A stretch of DNA of 64,000 nt from Sphingomonas sp. LT1P40 (GTDB taxonomy: Bacteria; Pseudomonadota; Alphaproteobacteria; Sphingomonadales; Sphingomonadaceae), in the NCBI RefSeq assembly GCF_036663835.1, contig NZ_JAXOJT010000001.1, positions 1,550,001 to 1,614,000 of the forward strand, read 5' to 3'. Every line of letters starts with the position of its first letter. Within the stretch, counting starts at the first letter, position 1. Below the pieces are notes generated by a model, which saw only the letters and a list, made by a program, of their open reading frames with translations, searched no databases and was not told the origin of the DNA. The position numbers were made by a program, and so were the translations under genes. Below, one piece after another: positions 19,788-28,799 of the stretch.

Positions 19788-20158
19788 TCCCAATCCAGCG
19801 CGCCGACTTTCCAGGCATAGGCCAGGCCAAGTGCAAGCTCACCGATAAAGATCATCATCGAAATCCACGCTGCCCAGCCCAGATCGAACACCGTCACCGC
19901 CCATGGAAACAGGAACGCCGCTTCCAGATCGAAGATGATGAACAGGATCGCGATCAGGTAGAATCGCACGTCGAACTGGCTGCGCGAATCCTCGAACGCG
20001 GGAAAGCCGCACTCATATTCGGTCAGCTTTTCCGGAGTCGGCTGATGCGCACCGGTAAAGCGCGCCGCGACCATCGGCAGGAACACGAACGCGCTCGACA
20101 GCACGATCGCCACGCCCAGGAACAGCAGGATCGGCAAATATTCTAACAGGTCGACCAA
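19784..20158 (-). CDS. nuoA: NADH-quinone oxidoreductase subunit A
   Basis: A 124-residue membrane subunit of complex I with three helices and the loop segment [24 protein letters not shown], where the family Cys switch loop sits. I place the start at a TTG (20158), giving [14 protein letters not shown] as in homologues. No ATG or GTG precedes it sensibly, and the longer frame would add 30 Arg-rich residues. It is the first gene of the nuo operon; the 162 bases up to the divergent YbjN-like gene must contain the operon promoter, which I cannot pin down. Confidence 0.93.
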   Translation of the reverse strand: MVDLLEYLPILLFLGVAIVLSSAFVFLPMVAARFTGAHQPTPEKLTEYECGFPAFEDSRSQFDVRFYLIAILFIIFDLEAAFLFPWAVTVFDLGWAAWISMMIFIGELALGLAYAWKVGALDWE

Positions 20159-20320
20159 GACGCTTCTCGCGGTTGCGGAATCTAGGGGTCGCTTTAGGCC
20201 CGTGGCTGCACGCGGACAAGGGCGGAAACCCGTGAGAATCACTCGCAATTAGAACGCTGGCTCGATGGTCGTTGCCACGACTATGCTGATGAACGGACGA
20301 TTCTCGATGAGGGCGGATTG

Positions 20321-20800
20321 ATGAAATTGCAGGCGTCTTTGACAACTTTGGCAGTCATGACCTGCATGGCTGTTGCAGCACCGGCGGACGCGCAGACGTT
20401 GATGGTCCGCGACCCGCAACTAATCGCCGAACTTCTCCGCGCTGAAGGATATCAGGCAAATGTCGAACCCGTGAAAGCGGAGGAAAGCCCCTTTATCCGC
20501 AGCGGCGCAGGCGGGGCAAAATTTGACCTGCTATTCAACGATTGCACCAAGGGAAAAGACTGTCAGTCCGTGCAATTCTATGCTGGCTTCACCGGCACCA
20601 AAATGACCGCCGAAAAAATCAACGCATGGAACAGCAAAAAGCGGTTCGTGCGCGCCTATCTCGACAAAGAAGGCGATCCCATACTTGAAATGGACGTGAA
20701 CATCGAACCCGAAGGCATTCCTCGCCCGCTCTTTGTCGATTACCTCGATATTTGGTCAAGACTGCTGGGGCAGTTCCGAACGGAAGTTTACGCCGACTAA
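20321..20800 (+). CDS. YbjN domain-containing secreted protein
   Basis: A 159-residue protein with a signal peptide (hydrophobic residues 7-20, cleavage after APADA). The mature part has the YbjN-type alpha/beta layout, including FDLLFNDCTKGKDCQSVQFYAGF and INAWNSKKRFVRAYLDKEGDPILEMDVN. YbjN proteins have a T3SS-chaperone-like fold and are linked to stress and surface phenotypes, but the role of secreted members is unknown. It is divergent from nuoA. The start is ATG 20321; a TTG one codon upstream is also in frame. A 60-base sample from 20581 has 29 G+C. Confidence 0.75.
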   Translation: MKLQASLTTLAVMTCMAVAAPADAQTLMVRDPQLIAELLRAEGYQANVEPVKAEESPFIRSGAGGAKFDLLFNDCTKGKDCQSVQFYAGFTGTKMTAEKINAWNSKKRFVRAYLDKEGDPILEMDVNIEPEGIPRPLFVDYLDIWSRLLGQFRTEVYAD

Positions 20801-20805
20801 GCCGG

Positions 20806-21627
20806 TTACGCGTTGCGCAGCGCCCCGCCGACCAGCTTGTGCAGCTTAGACTGCAGCGCGTCGTTCGCGGCCAGCACTTGCCCCTTCGCCAGCGAAACCT
20901 CCTGCCCGCGAAAATCGGTGACGAAGCCGCCGGCTTCCTTCACGATCAGCAGGCCCGCGGCGATGTCCCATGGCTGGAGATCGCTCTCCCAAAACCCGTC
21001 GAAGCGCCCCGCCGCGACCCATGCCATGTCCAGCGATGCGGCGCCGTTGCGACGGATACCCGCGACTTCGGGCGCGACCGCGCCGAAGATGCGGCTCCAC
21101 TCGGCGAAATTGCCATGGCCGAGAAACGGGATGCCGGTTGCGATCAGTGCATCGGCCAGGTCCTTGCGCGCCGACACCCGCAGCCGCTGATCCTGCAACC
21201 ACGCGCCCCGGCCCTTTTCGGCCCAAAAACTCTCGTCAGTGATCGGGTGATAGATGTAACCGTGCGTGATCTCGGGCTTGCCCTGCGACCCGAACGGATC
21301 CTCGACCGCGATCGATATAGCGAAATGGGGAATGCCGTGAAGGAAGTTGGTGGTGCCGTCGAGCGGATCGATGATCCAGCGCGGCTTGTTCGGGTCGCCC
21401 GGAATCTCGCCGCGCTCCTCGACCAGGAAACCCCAGTCGGGCCGCGCCTTTTGCAGCTCCTCGATCAGCGTGTCTTCCGCGCGCTTGTCGGCGATCGACA
21501 CGAAGTCGGCCGGTCCTTTGCGCGACACCTGAAGGTTCTGAACCTCGTTGAAGTCACGGCGCAACCGTGGCCCCGCCTTGCGACAGGCGCGCTCCATGAC
21601 AGTGACGAGGCCAGAATGGGAAACCAA
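20806..21627 (-). CDS. suhB: Inositol monophosphatase family protein (SuhB-like)
   Basis: A 273-residue magnesium-dependent sugar phosphatase of the IMPase family. The metal motif is intact in three parts: EERGE (about 72-76), WIIDPLDGTTNF (about 85-96) and the C-terminal WDIAAG. The predicted start is a TTG at 21627 giving VSHSGLVTVMERA; an ATG ten codons later is the alternative. SuhB homologues hydrolyse myo-inositol-1-phosphate and, in enterobacteria, also join rRNA antitermination complexes. It lies five bases from the convergent YbjN-like gene and about 180 bases downstream of efp. Confidence 0.9.
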   Translation of the reverse strand: MVSHSGLVTVMERACRKAGPRLRRDFNEVQNLQVSRKGPADFVSIADKRAEDTLIEELQKARPDWGFLVEERGEIPGDPNKPRWIIDPLDGTTNFLHGIPHFAISIAVEDPFGSQGKPEITHGYIYHPITDESFWAEKGRGAWLQDQRLRVSARKDLADALIATGIPFLGHGNFAEWSRIFGAVAPEVAGIRRNGAASLDMAWVAAGRFDGFWESDLQPWDIAAGLLIVKEAGGFVTDFRGQEVSLAKGQVLAANDALQSKLHKLVGGALRNA

Positions 21628-21646
21628 GGCAATTGCTCCATAATTC

Positions 21647-21796
21647 CCTCTCCCGCTTTCGCGGGAGAGGCAGCGAGACTTGGTTCGCGTTCTTCACGCG
21701 GACCCAGTCGCGGCGGTGAGGGCCTTCTTTCTGCGTCATCGGCAGACACAAGAAGAAGACCCTCACCCAACCCTCTCCCGCGAGGGCGGGAGAGGG
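21647..21796. repeat. Cluster of hairpins between efp and suhB
   Basis: A 10-bp stem with loop TTTC lies at 21647-21670 and an 11-bp stem with a 4-base loop at 21771-21796. Their sequences are related (CCTCTCCCGC arms). Between them, 21716-21731 and 21751-21766 (GTGAGGG...) are also nearly complementary, so the region can fold as one branched structure. The efp-proximal hairpin can act as a terminator, although no T-run follows. Confidence 0.75.
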
Positions 21797-21805
21797 CTAA
21801 GAAAG

Positions 21806-22369
21806 TCAGTCAGCCCGCTTGACGTAGGTCTGCTCGTACACATCGACCACGATCCGCGTGCCCGCGCCGATATGCGGCGGCACCATTACGCGTACGCCAT
21901 TTTCCAGGATCGCGGGCTTGTAGCTCGACGATGCCGTCTGGCCTTTCACCACCGCGTCGGCCTCGACGATCATCGCTTCGATCGTGTCGGGCAGCTGCAC
22001 GCTGATGGGATCGTCGTCATACAATTCCATGACCACGTCCATCCCGTCCTGCAGGAACGCCGCGGCGTCGCCCAGCAGGTCGCGAGGCAATGTGGTCTGG
22101 TCGTAAGTGATCTTGTCCATGAAGACGAGGCTCTCGCCGTCCGCGAACAGGAACTGGAAATCCTTGGTGTCGAGCCGCACGCGCTCGACCGATTCCGCCG
22201 AGCGGAAGCGGACGTTGTTCTTGCGACCGTCGCGCAGGTTCTTCATCTCGACCTGCATATAGGCGCCACCCTTGCCGGGCTGGGTGTGCTGGATCTTGAC
22301 CGCGCGCCAGATGCCGTTTTCATATTCGATGATGTTGCCGGGACGGATGTCCACGCCGCTGATCTTCAT
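21806..22369 (-). CDS. efp: Elongation factor P
   Basis: A 187-residue translation factor that relieves ribosomes stalled at polyproline stretches. Three OB-like domains are expected and the length fits. The tip loop reads QPGKGGAY with the modifiable lysine at position 33, and the C-terminal YVKRAD completes domain III. The lysine-type loop suggests EpmA-like beta-lysylation or no modification; no modification gene lies nearby. The ATG starts the typical [12 protein letters not shown]. Confidence 0.97.
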   Translation of the reverse strand: MKISGVDIRPGNIIEYENGIWRAVKIQHTQPGKGGAYMQVEMKNLRDGRKNNVRFRSAESVERVRLDTKDFQFLFADGESLVFMDKITYDQTTLPRDLLGDAAAFLQDGMDVVMELYDDDPISVQLPDTIEAMIVEADAVVKGQTASSSYKPAILENGVRVMVPPHIGAGTRIVVDVYEQTYVKRAD

Positions 22370-22408
22370 GGGATCTTGCCTAGTGCTGAGAAAGAACAGG
22401 GGCGGCCC

Positions 22409-23041
22409 TTAGCTGCCCGACCGCTTTCCCGCAAGCAGCGGATAAGGATCGACCGGCGTGCCCTGATGCCAGCGCTCACCCGGTGCCATCATCGCCATTC
22501 CGAAATGGAGGTGATAATTGCCCGCCCCGGCATTGCCAGTATCGCCGACATAGCCGAGCAAGTCGCCCGCCCGAACGCGCTGTCCCTCGCGCACATCGGC
22601 ATAGCTAGCGAGGTGCGCGTAATAGAGCATCCAGCGCCCGTCGACTGACCGCTCGTAGAGCGAAATACCGCCCCCACCTTCGGAGAAATACAGCTTCTCC
22701 ACGGTGCCGTCGGCAGCCGCCACGACCGGCGTCCCACCGGGTGCCATGATATCCAGCCCCTGATGCGCCCGCGTGCCGCCGCCCCGCGCGTCGCCCCAGT
22801 TGCTGCGCAGGCTGCGCACATCGATACCGGTAACCGGCACGATCAGCGCCGGGACCGGGCCGCTAACGGTTGGAGACGTCACGGCGGGCGCCATTTTCAC
22901 CGTCGGCTCAGCGACCAGCGGCGCAGTCACCTCAGCCGCTCCTCGCTGCGGATCGACCACGCGGATCGTCGCGGCGAGGAACACCAGCGCCGCGACCATC
23001 ACGCCCGCCAGCGTCCACAACGTGACGCGCACGGGGTTCAT
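22409..23041 (-). CDS. M23 family metallopeptidase
   Basis: A 210-residue LytM-type zinc endopeptidase anchored by one N-terminal helix (about 7-27) and facing the periplasm. The zinc ligands are seen in HQGLDIMAPGGTPV and in NYHLHFGM. The catalytic domain spans about residues 85-205. It starts within the stop of the preceding L,D-transpeptidase gene (4-base overlap), so the two cell-wall enzymes form an operon. It may cleave peptide cross-links or, if it acts as a scaffold, regulate an amidase. Confidence 0.88.
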   Translation of the reverse strand: MNPVRVTLWTLAGVMVAALVFLAATIRVVDPQRGAAEVTAPLVAEPTVKMAPAVTSPTVSGPVPALIVPVTGIDVRSLRSNWGDARGGGTRAHQGLDIMAPGGTPVVAAADGTVEKLYFSEGGGGISLYERSVDGRWMLYYAHLASYADVREGQRVRAGDLLGYVGDTGNAGAGNYHLHFGMAMMAPGERWHQGTPVDPYPLLAGKRSGS

Positions 23042-24063
23042 TCCTGAAACACCGCCGCCGTCCCCGGCTCAACCATCAGAGCAAGCCGCGCGGCATCCCA
23101 ATTGGTCAGGCGGATGCAGCCATGGCTTTGCGTGCGCCCGATATTCTGCGGTTCAGGGGTGCCGTGAATGCCGTAATGCTCCTTCGACAGGTCGATCCAT
23201 ACCACGCCGACCGGGTTGTTCGGCCCGGGCGGGAGCAGCGCATCGGGTTTCTTGTCGCTGACATCCCAGAACAGCTTTGGATTATAGTGGAAATCGGGAT
23301 TGGGCGCGACGCCGTTGATCTTCCAGCTGCCGATCGGCAACGGATCGTTGGTGCTGCCCATGCTCGCGCTGAACTGCGCGACCAGCTTGCCGTCCTTGCC
23401 GAACACGCGCAGCACCTTGTCCGACTTGTCGACCACAATCCGCCCCGCCTTGGGCTGAACCGCGCTGACGTTCAGATCGGTCAGCGTCTTGCGCCATTCG
23501 GGTTTCATGCTGGCGGGATAGTCGCGTGACGCCGGGGCGACACCGGGAAACTGAACCGGCACGCCGGGAGTCAGGCGCGTGTCGGGCGTGTTCAACTCGA
23601 TCAGCACCTCCGGCGTGGTGTGATACATCTCCGCCAGCTTCTCGATCGACGAGCGATAGCCCAGCGCCTTCAGCTTCGCCTGTGCAGCGGGTTCTTTCGG
23701 AAACGGGCGTACATAGGGGCCGGACAGCATCTCCGGTGTCAGCCGCAGGATGCGGGTCGGGCGGATCGCGCGATGCTGATGCAGCGCGCTCAGCGTCCGC
23801 GCATCGATCTTGCCCGTTACCGGCAATTGCCGCGCGATCTGAAACCCCTTCAGCGCAGCCGTCAGCGACTGCCCCTCGCGGCCGTCCAGAATGCCCGGCG
23901 AAAACCCCAGATGGTCGAGGATCACTTGAACATGCAGGATATCGCGGCTAAGTGCCGATCCCTTAGCCGAGGTCTTTGGCGCACCCGATTGCGCCTGCCC
24001 GACCGCAGCGCTTCCCGCCGCAATCGCCACTACCCCAATCAATCCCGCCAGCACCTTACGCAC
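23038..24063 (-). CDS. L,D-transpeptidase, YkuD family, with peptidoglycan-binding domain
   Basis: A 341-residue exported enzyme with a signal peptide ending near VGQAQS. It then has a PG_binding_1-like segment (about 45-95; VQVILDHLGFSPGILDGREG), a linker containing a LysM-like stretch (SIEKLAEMYHTTPEVLIELN), and a C-terminal YkuD domain with the active site HGTPEPQNIGRTQSHGCIRL (catalytic Cys). Such enzymes make 3-3 cross-links or attach proteins to peptidoglycan. It overlaps the M23 gene by four bases. Confidence 0.9.
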   Translation of the reverse strand: MRKVLAGLIGVVAIAAGSAAVGQAQSGAPKTSAKGSALSRDILHVQVILDHLGFSPGILDGREGQSLTAALKGFQIARQLPVTGKIDARTLSALHQHRAIRPTRILRLTPEMLSGPYVRPFPKEPAAQAKLKALGYRSSIEKLAEMYHTTPEVLIELNTPDTRLTPGVPVQFPGVAPASRDYPASMKPEWRKTLTDLNVSAVQPKAGRIVVDKSDKVLRVFGKDGKLVAQFSASMGSTNDPLPIGSWKINGVAPNPDFHYNPKLFWDVSDKKPDALLPPGPNNPVGVVWIDLSKEHYGIHGTPEPQNIGRTQSHGCIRLTNWDAARLALMVEPGTAAVFQE

Positions 24064-24121
24064 ACATACTCTCCGTCTTGTTACGGTGGGATAACGTGTC
24101 AGTGCGCGAGCGGTTTCCGTG

Positions 24122-24541
24122 TCAGTACCGATCGCGCAGCCGCGCGACGGTTTCCGCCGGGTGTTCGACGTCCACCGGAATACCCTCGACGCGACATTCC
24201 TCCTCGATTGCGTGGCGAATTTTCTCTATCTCGACATCGCTCTTGTGCTCGATGCCGATAAACTCATTGCGTGCTTCGGCCAATGCCCGGATCAGTTCGT
24301 CCAGCTTAGCCTGCATCGCTGCCGCATCGCGGTTCTGCGAATTCTGGATCAGGAAAACCATCAGGAAGGTGACGATGGTAGTCGATGTGTTCACCACCAG
24401 CTGCCACGTGTCCGAATAGCCGAAGAACGGCCCGGTCACGCCCCAGATCAGGATTGCGACAAACGCCAGCACGAACGCCACCGGCTGGCCCGCAAAAGCG
24501 GAGATGCGGCCTGCGACTACCGTGAACACCCGATCGAGCAT
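24122..24541 (-). CDS. Low-affinity iron permease family membrane protein
   Basis: A 139-residue protein with two transmembrane helices (about 20-38 and 46-66) separated by FFGYSDTWQLVVNTSTTIVTF, then a soluble helical tail with QNSQNRDAAAMQAKLDELIRAL. This layout and the NTSTTIVTFLMVFLIQNSQNRD signature are those of the small bacterial family named low-affinity iron permease; transport by it is not established. The ATG at 24541 was chosen over a much longer frame that overlaps thiE. Confidence 0.8.
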   Translation of the reverse strand: MLDRVFTVVAGRISAFAGQPVAFVLAFVAILIWGVTGPFFGYSDTWQLVVNTSTTIVTFLMVFLIQNSQNRDAAAMQAKLDELIRALAEARNEFIGIEHKSDVEIEKIRHAIEEECRVEGIPVDVEHPAETVARLRDRY

Positions 24542-24552
24542 GCCCCGTCTCC

Positions 24553-25239
24553 CTATCTGCTTCCGGCCAGCACCGCCTGAAACCGCAGCACCGCCTCGGC
24601 CTCGTCGCCGTTCCACACCGCGCTCGACACCGCCAGGAAATCCGCGCCCGCGCTCACCAGTGGCGCGGCATTGTCCGGCGTGATGCCACCGATCGCGACG
24701 CTGGGAATCTCGAACACCGTGCTCCACCATGACAGGATCGCGGGGTCGGGACGGTGATGGGTGTCTTTGGTCGTCGTCGGGAAGAATGCGCCGAACGCGA
24801 CATAGTCCCCCCCCGCCTCTCCGGCCTCCATCGCCAGATGGCGACTGTCGTGGCACGTCACGCCGATCTGTGCCGCCGGACCCAGCACACTGCGCGCCTC
24901 ACGCGGATCGCCGTCGCCCTGCCCCAGATGCACGCCGTCTGCGCCTAGTCGCTTCGCCAGCGCGATGCTGTCGTTGATGATGAAAGCGACGTCGCGGTCG
25001 GCACACAGAAGCTGCAAGGGTTCGGCCAGCTTTGCCGCCTCGTGTTGATCGACACCCTTCACGCGGAACTGGAACGCCGCGACCGGCCCCGCATCCAGCG
25101 CCCGCGCCAGCCGATCGACGAACCCGCCCGACACGTCGAGCGGCGAGATCAGATAGAGCTGGCAGGCTGGCTTGCGGTCGTCGCGCACAAATTGTGCGGC
25201 AAATTCGGGGCCGAGCGGCGGGAGTGCGTCTTCATCCAT
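24553..25239 (-). CDS. thiE: Thiamine phosphate synthase
   Basis: A 228-residue TIM-barrel enzyme that joins the pyrimidine and thiazole moieties of thiamine. Motifs are [56 protein letters not shown] and [24 protein letters not shown]. The N-terminal 25 residues are extra compared with E. coli ThiE. It lies 11 bases upstream of the iron-permease-family gene. No TPP riboswitch is visible in the 78 bases between it and the divergent gene. Confidence 0.9.
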   Translation of the reverse strand: MDEDALPPLGPEFAAQFVRDDRKPACQLYLISPLDVSGGFVDRLARALDAGPVAAFQFRVKGVDQHEAAKLAEPLQLLCADRDVAFIINDSIALAKRLGADGVHLGQGDGDPREARSVLGPAAQIGVTCHDSRHLAMEAGEAGGDYVAFGAFFPTTTKDTHHRPDPAILSWWSTVFEIPSVAIGGITPDNAAPLVSAGADFLAVSSAVWNGDEAEAVLRFQAVLAGSR

Positions 25240-25317
25240 GCCCGGCTGATAGGCTGGAGAGCGCGCAACCGGAAGCGGTTCATTGCATGCTCATGCGAAC
25301 CGGCGCATCTGTCATGA

Positions 25318-25701
25318 ATGATTTGTGCGCTCCTACTCCCGATCGCCCTTGCAGCCGTCTGCGACGACAAGGCGCCCCCCCGCCCAGAGCGTGCGCTCGC
25401 CTCGACACCGGCCCGGATTGGCAAGTGGAGCCGCATTGGTATGGTCCGTGTTCGTCCAGAACGTGTCGTCGAAGACAGCCGCTGCCCGATGAACGCGCGC
25501 TGTGTCTGGGCAGGCCGGGTCGTTGTCCGGTTCACGCTACGCGACGGTAAAAGAACCCGCGTGACCGATTTGATGCTTGGCGATTCGACGCCTGTTGCAG
25601 GGGGCAATCTCCATTTGTCATCGGTGACACCCGAGAAGATGGCAGGCACCCAGCCAAAGCGGCCGGCCCCCTATCGCTTTACGTTCGAGCTTCGGCGCTA
25701 G
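25318..25701 (+). CDS. Hypothetical secreted protein
   Basis: A 127-residue protein with an N-terminal hydrophobic segment (about 2-14), a possible signal peptide; the cysteine at 15 is not in a good lipobox. The conserved-looking core is VVEDSRCPMNARCVWAGRVVVRF with a CPxxxxC pair, followed by a beta-rich end. I have seen this CP...C.WAG pattern in small exported alphaproteobacterial proteins, but no function is known to me. Its 3' end overlaps the convergent MFS gene by 23 bases. Confidence 0.65.
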   Translation: MICALLLPIALAAVCDDKAPPRPERALASTPARIGKWSRIGMVRVRPERVVEDSRCPMNARCVWAGRVVVRFTLRDGKRTRVTDLMLGDSTPVAGGNLHLSSVTPEKMAGTQPKRPAPYRFTFELRR

Positions 25702-27238
25702 GATCGAGATCGCGCAGGTCGCGCCCGCGCGTTTCCTTGCCGTAACGCCATAGCAACAGCAGCGAGAGGCTCGTCGGCAGCGCGATCAGCCACGCCGAGG
25801 TGCCCAGCGTCGGCACGATCGCCATGATGCTCAAGATTTGCGCCATCACCCCGCCCAGCTTGCTGCATGCCGCGATCCAACCGGTCGTACGCCCGCGAAT
25901 GCGCAGCGGAAAGCTCTCGGCGGCATAGGGCAGCAGCATCGCGATAATCGCATTGCTCCCGACGATCAGCAGCGCGACCGGCAGCACCGGACTGCCACCG
26001 CCCGACTGGTCAAGCCACAACACCCCGCCCAGCCCCGCCAGCGTCACCAGAATCGCCACGATCAGCGAATTCTTCGTGCTCCACGCATGATAGATCCATG
26101 CGACCAGAAACACCGTCGGCAGCGCGATCAGCGCCGATGACGCGAGTAGCCCGCTCGAGACCTTCATGCTGTATCCACGCGCCACCAGTTCGGCGGGCAG
26201 CCACAACAGCAACCCGAAATTGACCAGTCCCCAACAGATTGCGATCAGGCTCAGCGCCGCCAGCTTCCCCGCAAAGGCGCGACCCGACAATGCGGTTGCT
26301 GCGCGGCGTGTCACTTCCGCCGCCGCGACCTTGCGCACCGCCGATCCGAACGCCGCCATCACCTTCTGCGCCTCGGCGACCCGTCCGCGCGCCATCAGAA
26401 ACTTTGCCGATTCGGGGATCAGCCCACCCAGCAACACCAGCATCAGCCCGCTCGGCAAATTGGCAAGCCACAAGATGCGCCAGCTGAAGATCGGCTCCAG
26501 CCATGTCGCGATCAAACTCGCCGCGGCATAGCCCCCAACTGCGCCCAGCCCGCCGACCAGCACCAGGCTCCACCCGCGATGTCGGCTCGGCATCATCTCC
26601 GCCAGCAGCGCATAAGTGACCGGCAGCATGCCGCCCGCCGCCGCGCCCATCATGAAACACATGCCGATATTCCACGCGAGCGACGGCATCGCCCCACAGA
26701 TCGAGGTGCCGACGAACATCACCGCCGACAACAGGATCGACGCCTTGCGCCCATAGATATCGGCGACCCAGCCCCACACGAACGACCCCACGACCGTTCC
26801 GCACAGCGCGAAGAACGGCACCAGCGACACGGTCGCGCGGGGAATGCCATATTCACGGATCATGCCCGGAATCGTGAAGCCCAGGCTGGCGGGCTTCATG
26901 ATGTCGATGATGAGTGCGACGACCAGCACGGCCATCAGCCGCCAGTGCGCCCATGACAACGGCGCATCCTCGGGCGCCGCCACCTCGATCTCGCTCGACG
27001 CCGCCATCTGCTGCGACAAACCGCGCGGCAGCAGGCCATAGGCCGCCACCCCGACGCCCGCGATAATCAGCCCCATGCCCCAGATCATGCCGCTGTCCAT
27101 CGGCATGCCCGCCATACGGAAGCCCATCGACTTCCCCATCCAGAACATCGGCAGATGCAGGACGACACCCACCGTCACCGCGATCACGCCGATCGCAAAT
27201 GCCCAGAATCGCCGGTCCGAAAATGCGATGCCCGCCAT
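25679..27238 (-). CDS. MFS transporter
   Basis: A 519-residue major facilitator with about 12 to 14 helices. Motif A is seen as WGWVADIYGRKASIL (about 155-169), and PESAKFLMARGRVAEAQK on the central loop is the sugar/acid-porter signature. A His/Met-rich N-terminal loop (LHLPMFWMGKSMGFRMAGMPMDSGM) precedes the core, so two extra helices are likely. The substrate is uncertain; organic acid or aromatic acid proton symport is the best guess from the central-loop motif. It is 54 bases from fba and may be co-transcribed with it. Confidence 0.85.
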   Translation of the reverse strand: MAGIAFSDRRFWAFAIGVIAVTVGVVLHLPMFWMGKSMGFRMAGMPMDSGMIWGMGLIIAGVGVAAYGLLPRGLSQQMAASSEIEVAAPEDAPLSWAHWRLMAVLVVALIIDIMKPASLGFTIPGMIREYGIPRATVSLVPFFALCGTVVGSFVWGWVADIYGRKASILLSAVMFVGTSICGAMPSLAWNIGMCFMMGAAAGGMLPVTYALLAEMMPSRHRGWSLVLVGGLGAVGGYAAASLIATWLEPIFSWRILWLANLPSGLMLVLLGGLIPESAKFLMARGRVAEAQKVMAAFGSAVRKVAAAEVTRRAATALSGRAFAGKLAALSLIAICWGLVNFGLLLWLPAELVARGYSMKVSSGLLASSALIALPTVFLVAWIYHAWSTKNSLIVAILVTLAGLGGVLWLDQSGGGSPVLPVALLIVGSNAIIAMLLPYAAESFPLRIRGRTTGWIAACSKLGGVMAQILSIMAIVPTLGTSAWLIALPTSLSLLLLWRYGKETRGRDLRDLDPSAEART

Positions 27239-27292
27239 ACCGCTCCCCTTGTCCGCCGCCCTAACCCAGAGCCGAGACCGGGGGAAGCGTGG

Positions 27293-28195
27293 TTAGACGG
27301 TGACCGTCTTGCGCGTCGATGCGCCGTGAATGTCGTCGATCGCGCCGCCAAGCGATGCGTCGAATTCATCCGCGCTCATGCCGTGGCGCAGGTCCTCGAG
27401 CAGCGCACGGCTGAAGCTGGCGATCATTCCGCGATTCTTGGCCAGTTCAGCGCACGCCTCGGGCCGCGCGAACCCGCCCGAGAGCGCAACGACACGAAGC
27501 ACGCGCGGATGATCGACCAGCGGATCGAACAGGCCCGACGCCGCGGGAATCGACAGCTTCAGCATCACCTTGTCCTCGCCCGACATCGCGTCGAGCGCCT
27601 TGAGCAACTCGTCTAGCAGGATCACTTCCGCCTCGGCGCGTTCAGGCGATTTGATGTTCAGTTCCGGCTCAAGCATCGGCATCATGCCGTGGCTCAGCAC
27701 CTGCTGACCGATCTCGAACTGCTGCCTGACGATCGCGGCAATGCCATCGCGGTTGGCGAGGTTGATGACCGATCGCTCCTTGGTGCCGAACACGCCCAGC
27801 GCCTTCGCCTTGACCAGCAGCGCGTCCAGCTCCGGCATCGGCTTCATCAGTTGAACGCCGTTCGCCTCAGCCTCCAGCCCCTTGTCGATCTTGATGAACG
27901 GCACCACGCCGCGCTCGATCAGCGCCGCCGGGGTCGGTTTCCCATCGACCTGTCCATCCATCGTCCGCTCGAACAGGATCGCGCCGATGACCTTGTCGCC
28001 GGTGAAGCAGGGTGAGGTGATGATGCGGCTGCGCATGTCGTGGATCAGCCCGAACATCGCCTCGTCGCCGTCATAGGCGCTCTCGTCGATGCCATAGCCC
28101 GTCAGCGCCTTTGGCGTCGAGCCGCCGCTCTGGTCCAGCGCTGCGATGAAGCCGTTACCTTCGGCGATCTTGGCGGTCATCTCGGCAGTATTCAT
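27293..28195 (-). CDS. fba: Fructose-bisphosphate aldolase, class I
   Basis: A 300-residue Schiff-base (metal-independent) aldolase of the short bacterial class I type. FIAALDQSGGSTPKAL near the N-terminus, RMRI-like IITSPCF, the active-site lysine strand VMLKLSIP, and ALSGGFARPEACAELAKN are in place. The ATG at 28195 gives the family start MNTAEMTAKI. It is 127 bases downstream of the tkt-gap-pgk operon, with a non-coding interval in which I find no clear promoter. Confidence 0.93.
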   Translation of the reverse strand: MNTAEMTAKIAEGNGFIAALDQSGGSTPKALTGYGIDESAYDGDEAMFGLIHDMRSRIITSPCFTGDKVIGAILFERTMDGQVDGKPTPAALIERGVVPFIKIDKGLEAEANGVQLMKPMPELDALLVKAKALGVFGTKERSVINLANRDGIAAIVRQQFEIGQQVLSHGMMPMLEPELNIKSPERAEAEVILLDELLKALDAMSGEDKVMLKLSIPAASGLFDPLVDHPRVLRVVALSGGFARPEACAELAKNRGMIASFSRALLEDLRHGMSADEFDASLGGAIDDIHGASTRKTVTV

Positions 28196-28322
28196 TGTGG
28201 CTCCGGTCCCCTGATTTCGGCTTTTCTCGGTTGCGGCTTCGTGAGTCGCGTGGTGGCTGCGTGGCGCTATTGCAGCGACTTGCGCGGCTGAAAACCCTGA
28301 CAACGCTGCCAGATGAAAGCTG

Positions 28323-28799
28323 TCAGACCGGCTTTGCGCGCAGGCCAACGAACACCCAGCGTTGCGGGGTCGCGCCGTCGTTGCACAGACCGTGACGCAG
28401 GAACGCCTGAAACATCGTCAGACCGCCCGCGACCGGTGCAATCGTTTCGACCGGCGGGTCCGCCGACACGTCCAGCCCCGGCACCCCCGCCGCCGCCGTC
28501 GCCGCGCGCGGATCCTCGATCATCAGGCCACCCCCGCCGCCACCCGCATCGATGCAGCATGCCGCGACCCAGAAATCGCCGGGCGAGGTCGCCAGCGGCT
28601 GGACCATACCCGGCTCGACTACCACCGTCTGCGCAGCCGCCACCCACGCAAAGCGCGGCGCGGCGGGCTGGCTGACATCCAGCGTATAACGTTCGGCCAG
28701 ACGCAGTGCCGCAGCCACTACCGCCGCCTCATCCGGCGCGGCGATCGATACCTCGATCAGCGGCGTCTCGAAGAATTGCTGGACGGCGGGCGCGGTCAT
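28323..28799 (-). CDS. Degenerate 2OG-Fe(II) oxygenase-like paralogue
   Basis: A 158-residue protein whose C-terminal half aligns by eye with the oxygenase encoded just upstream. SPGDFWVAACCIDAG matches [24 protein letters not shown] matches GELSFLDPR, and GGLTMFQAFLRHGL matches [15 protein letters not shown]. The HAH pair that should bind iron is replaced by LAT (69-71); only the distal His136 remains. It therefore looks like a duplicated cupin-like domain without a full metal centre. It is coupled to the intact gene by an ATGA overlap. It may be a partner subunit or a binding protein. Confidence 0.65.
   Translation of the reverse strand: MTAPAVQQFFETPLIEVSIAAPDEAAVVAAALRLAERYTLDVSQPAAPRFAWVAAAQTVVVEPGMVQPLATSPGDFWVAACCIDAGGGGGGLMIEDPRAATAAAGVPGLDVSADPPVETIAPVAGGLTMFQAFLRHGLCNDGATPQRWVFVGLRAKPV

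Noticed and set aside
21647..21796. The repeated CCTCTCCCGC units as a CRISPR-like array.
   Set aside because: Only two units, inverted relative to each other and without regular spacers; no cas genes are in the window.
24742..25239. A TPP riboswitch upstream of thiE.
   Set aside because: The 78-base gap to the divergent gene has no recognisable THI-box (no CTGAGA or ACCTGA-type core).
28196..28322. A promoter for fba in the gap after the oxygenase pair.
   Set aside because: A TTGTCA box exists, but no -10 element at 16-18 bases could be found, so no call was made.
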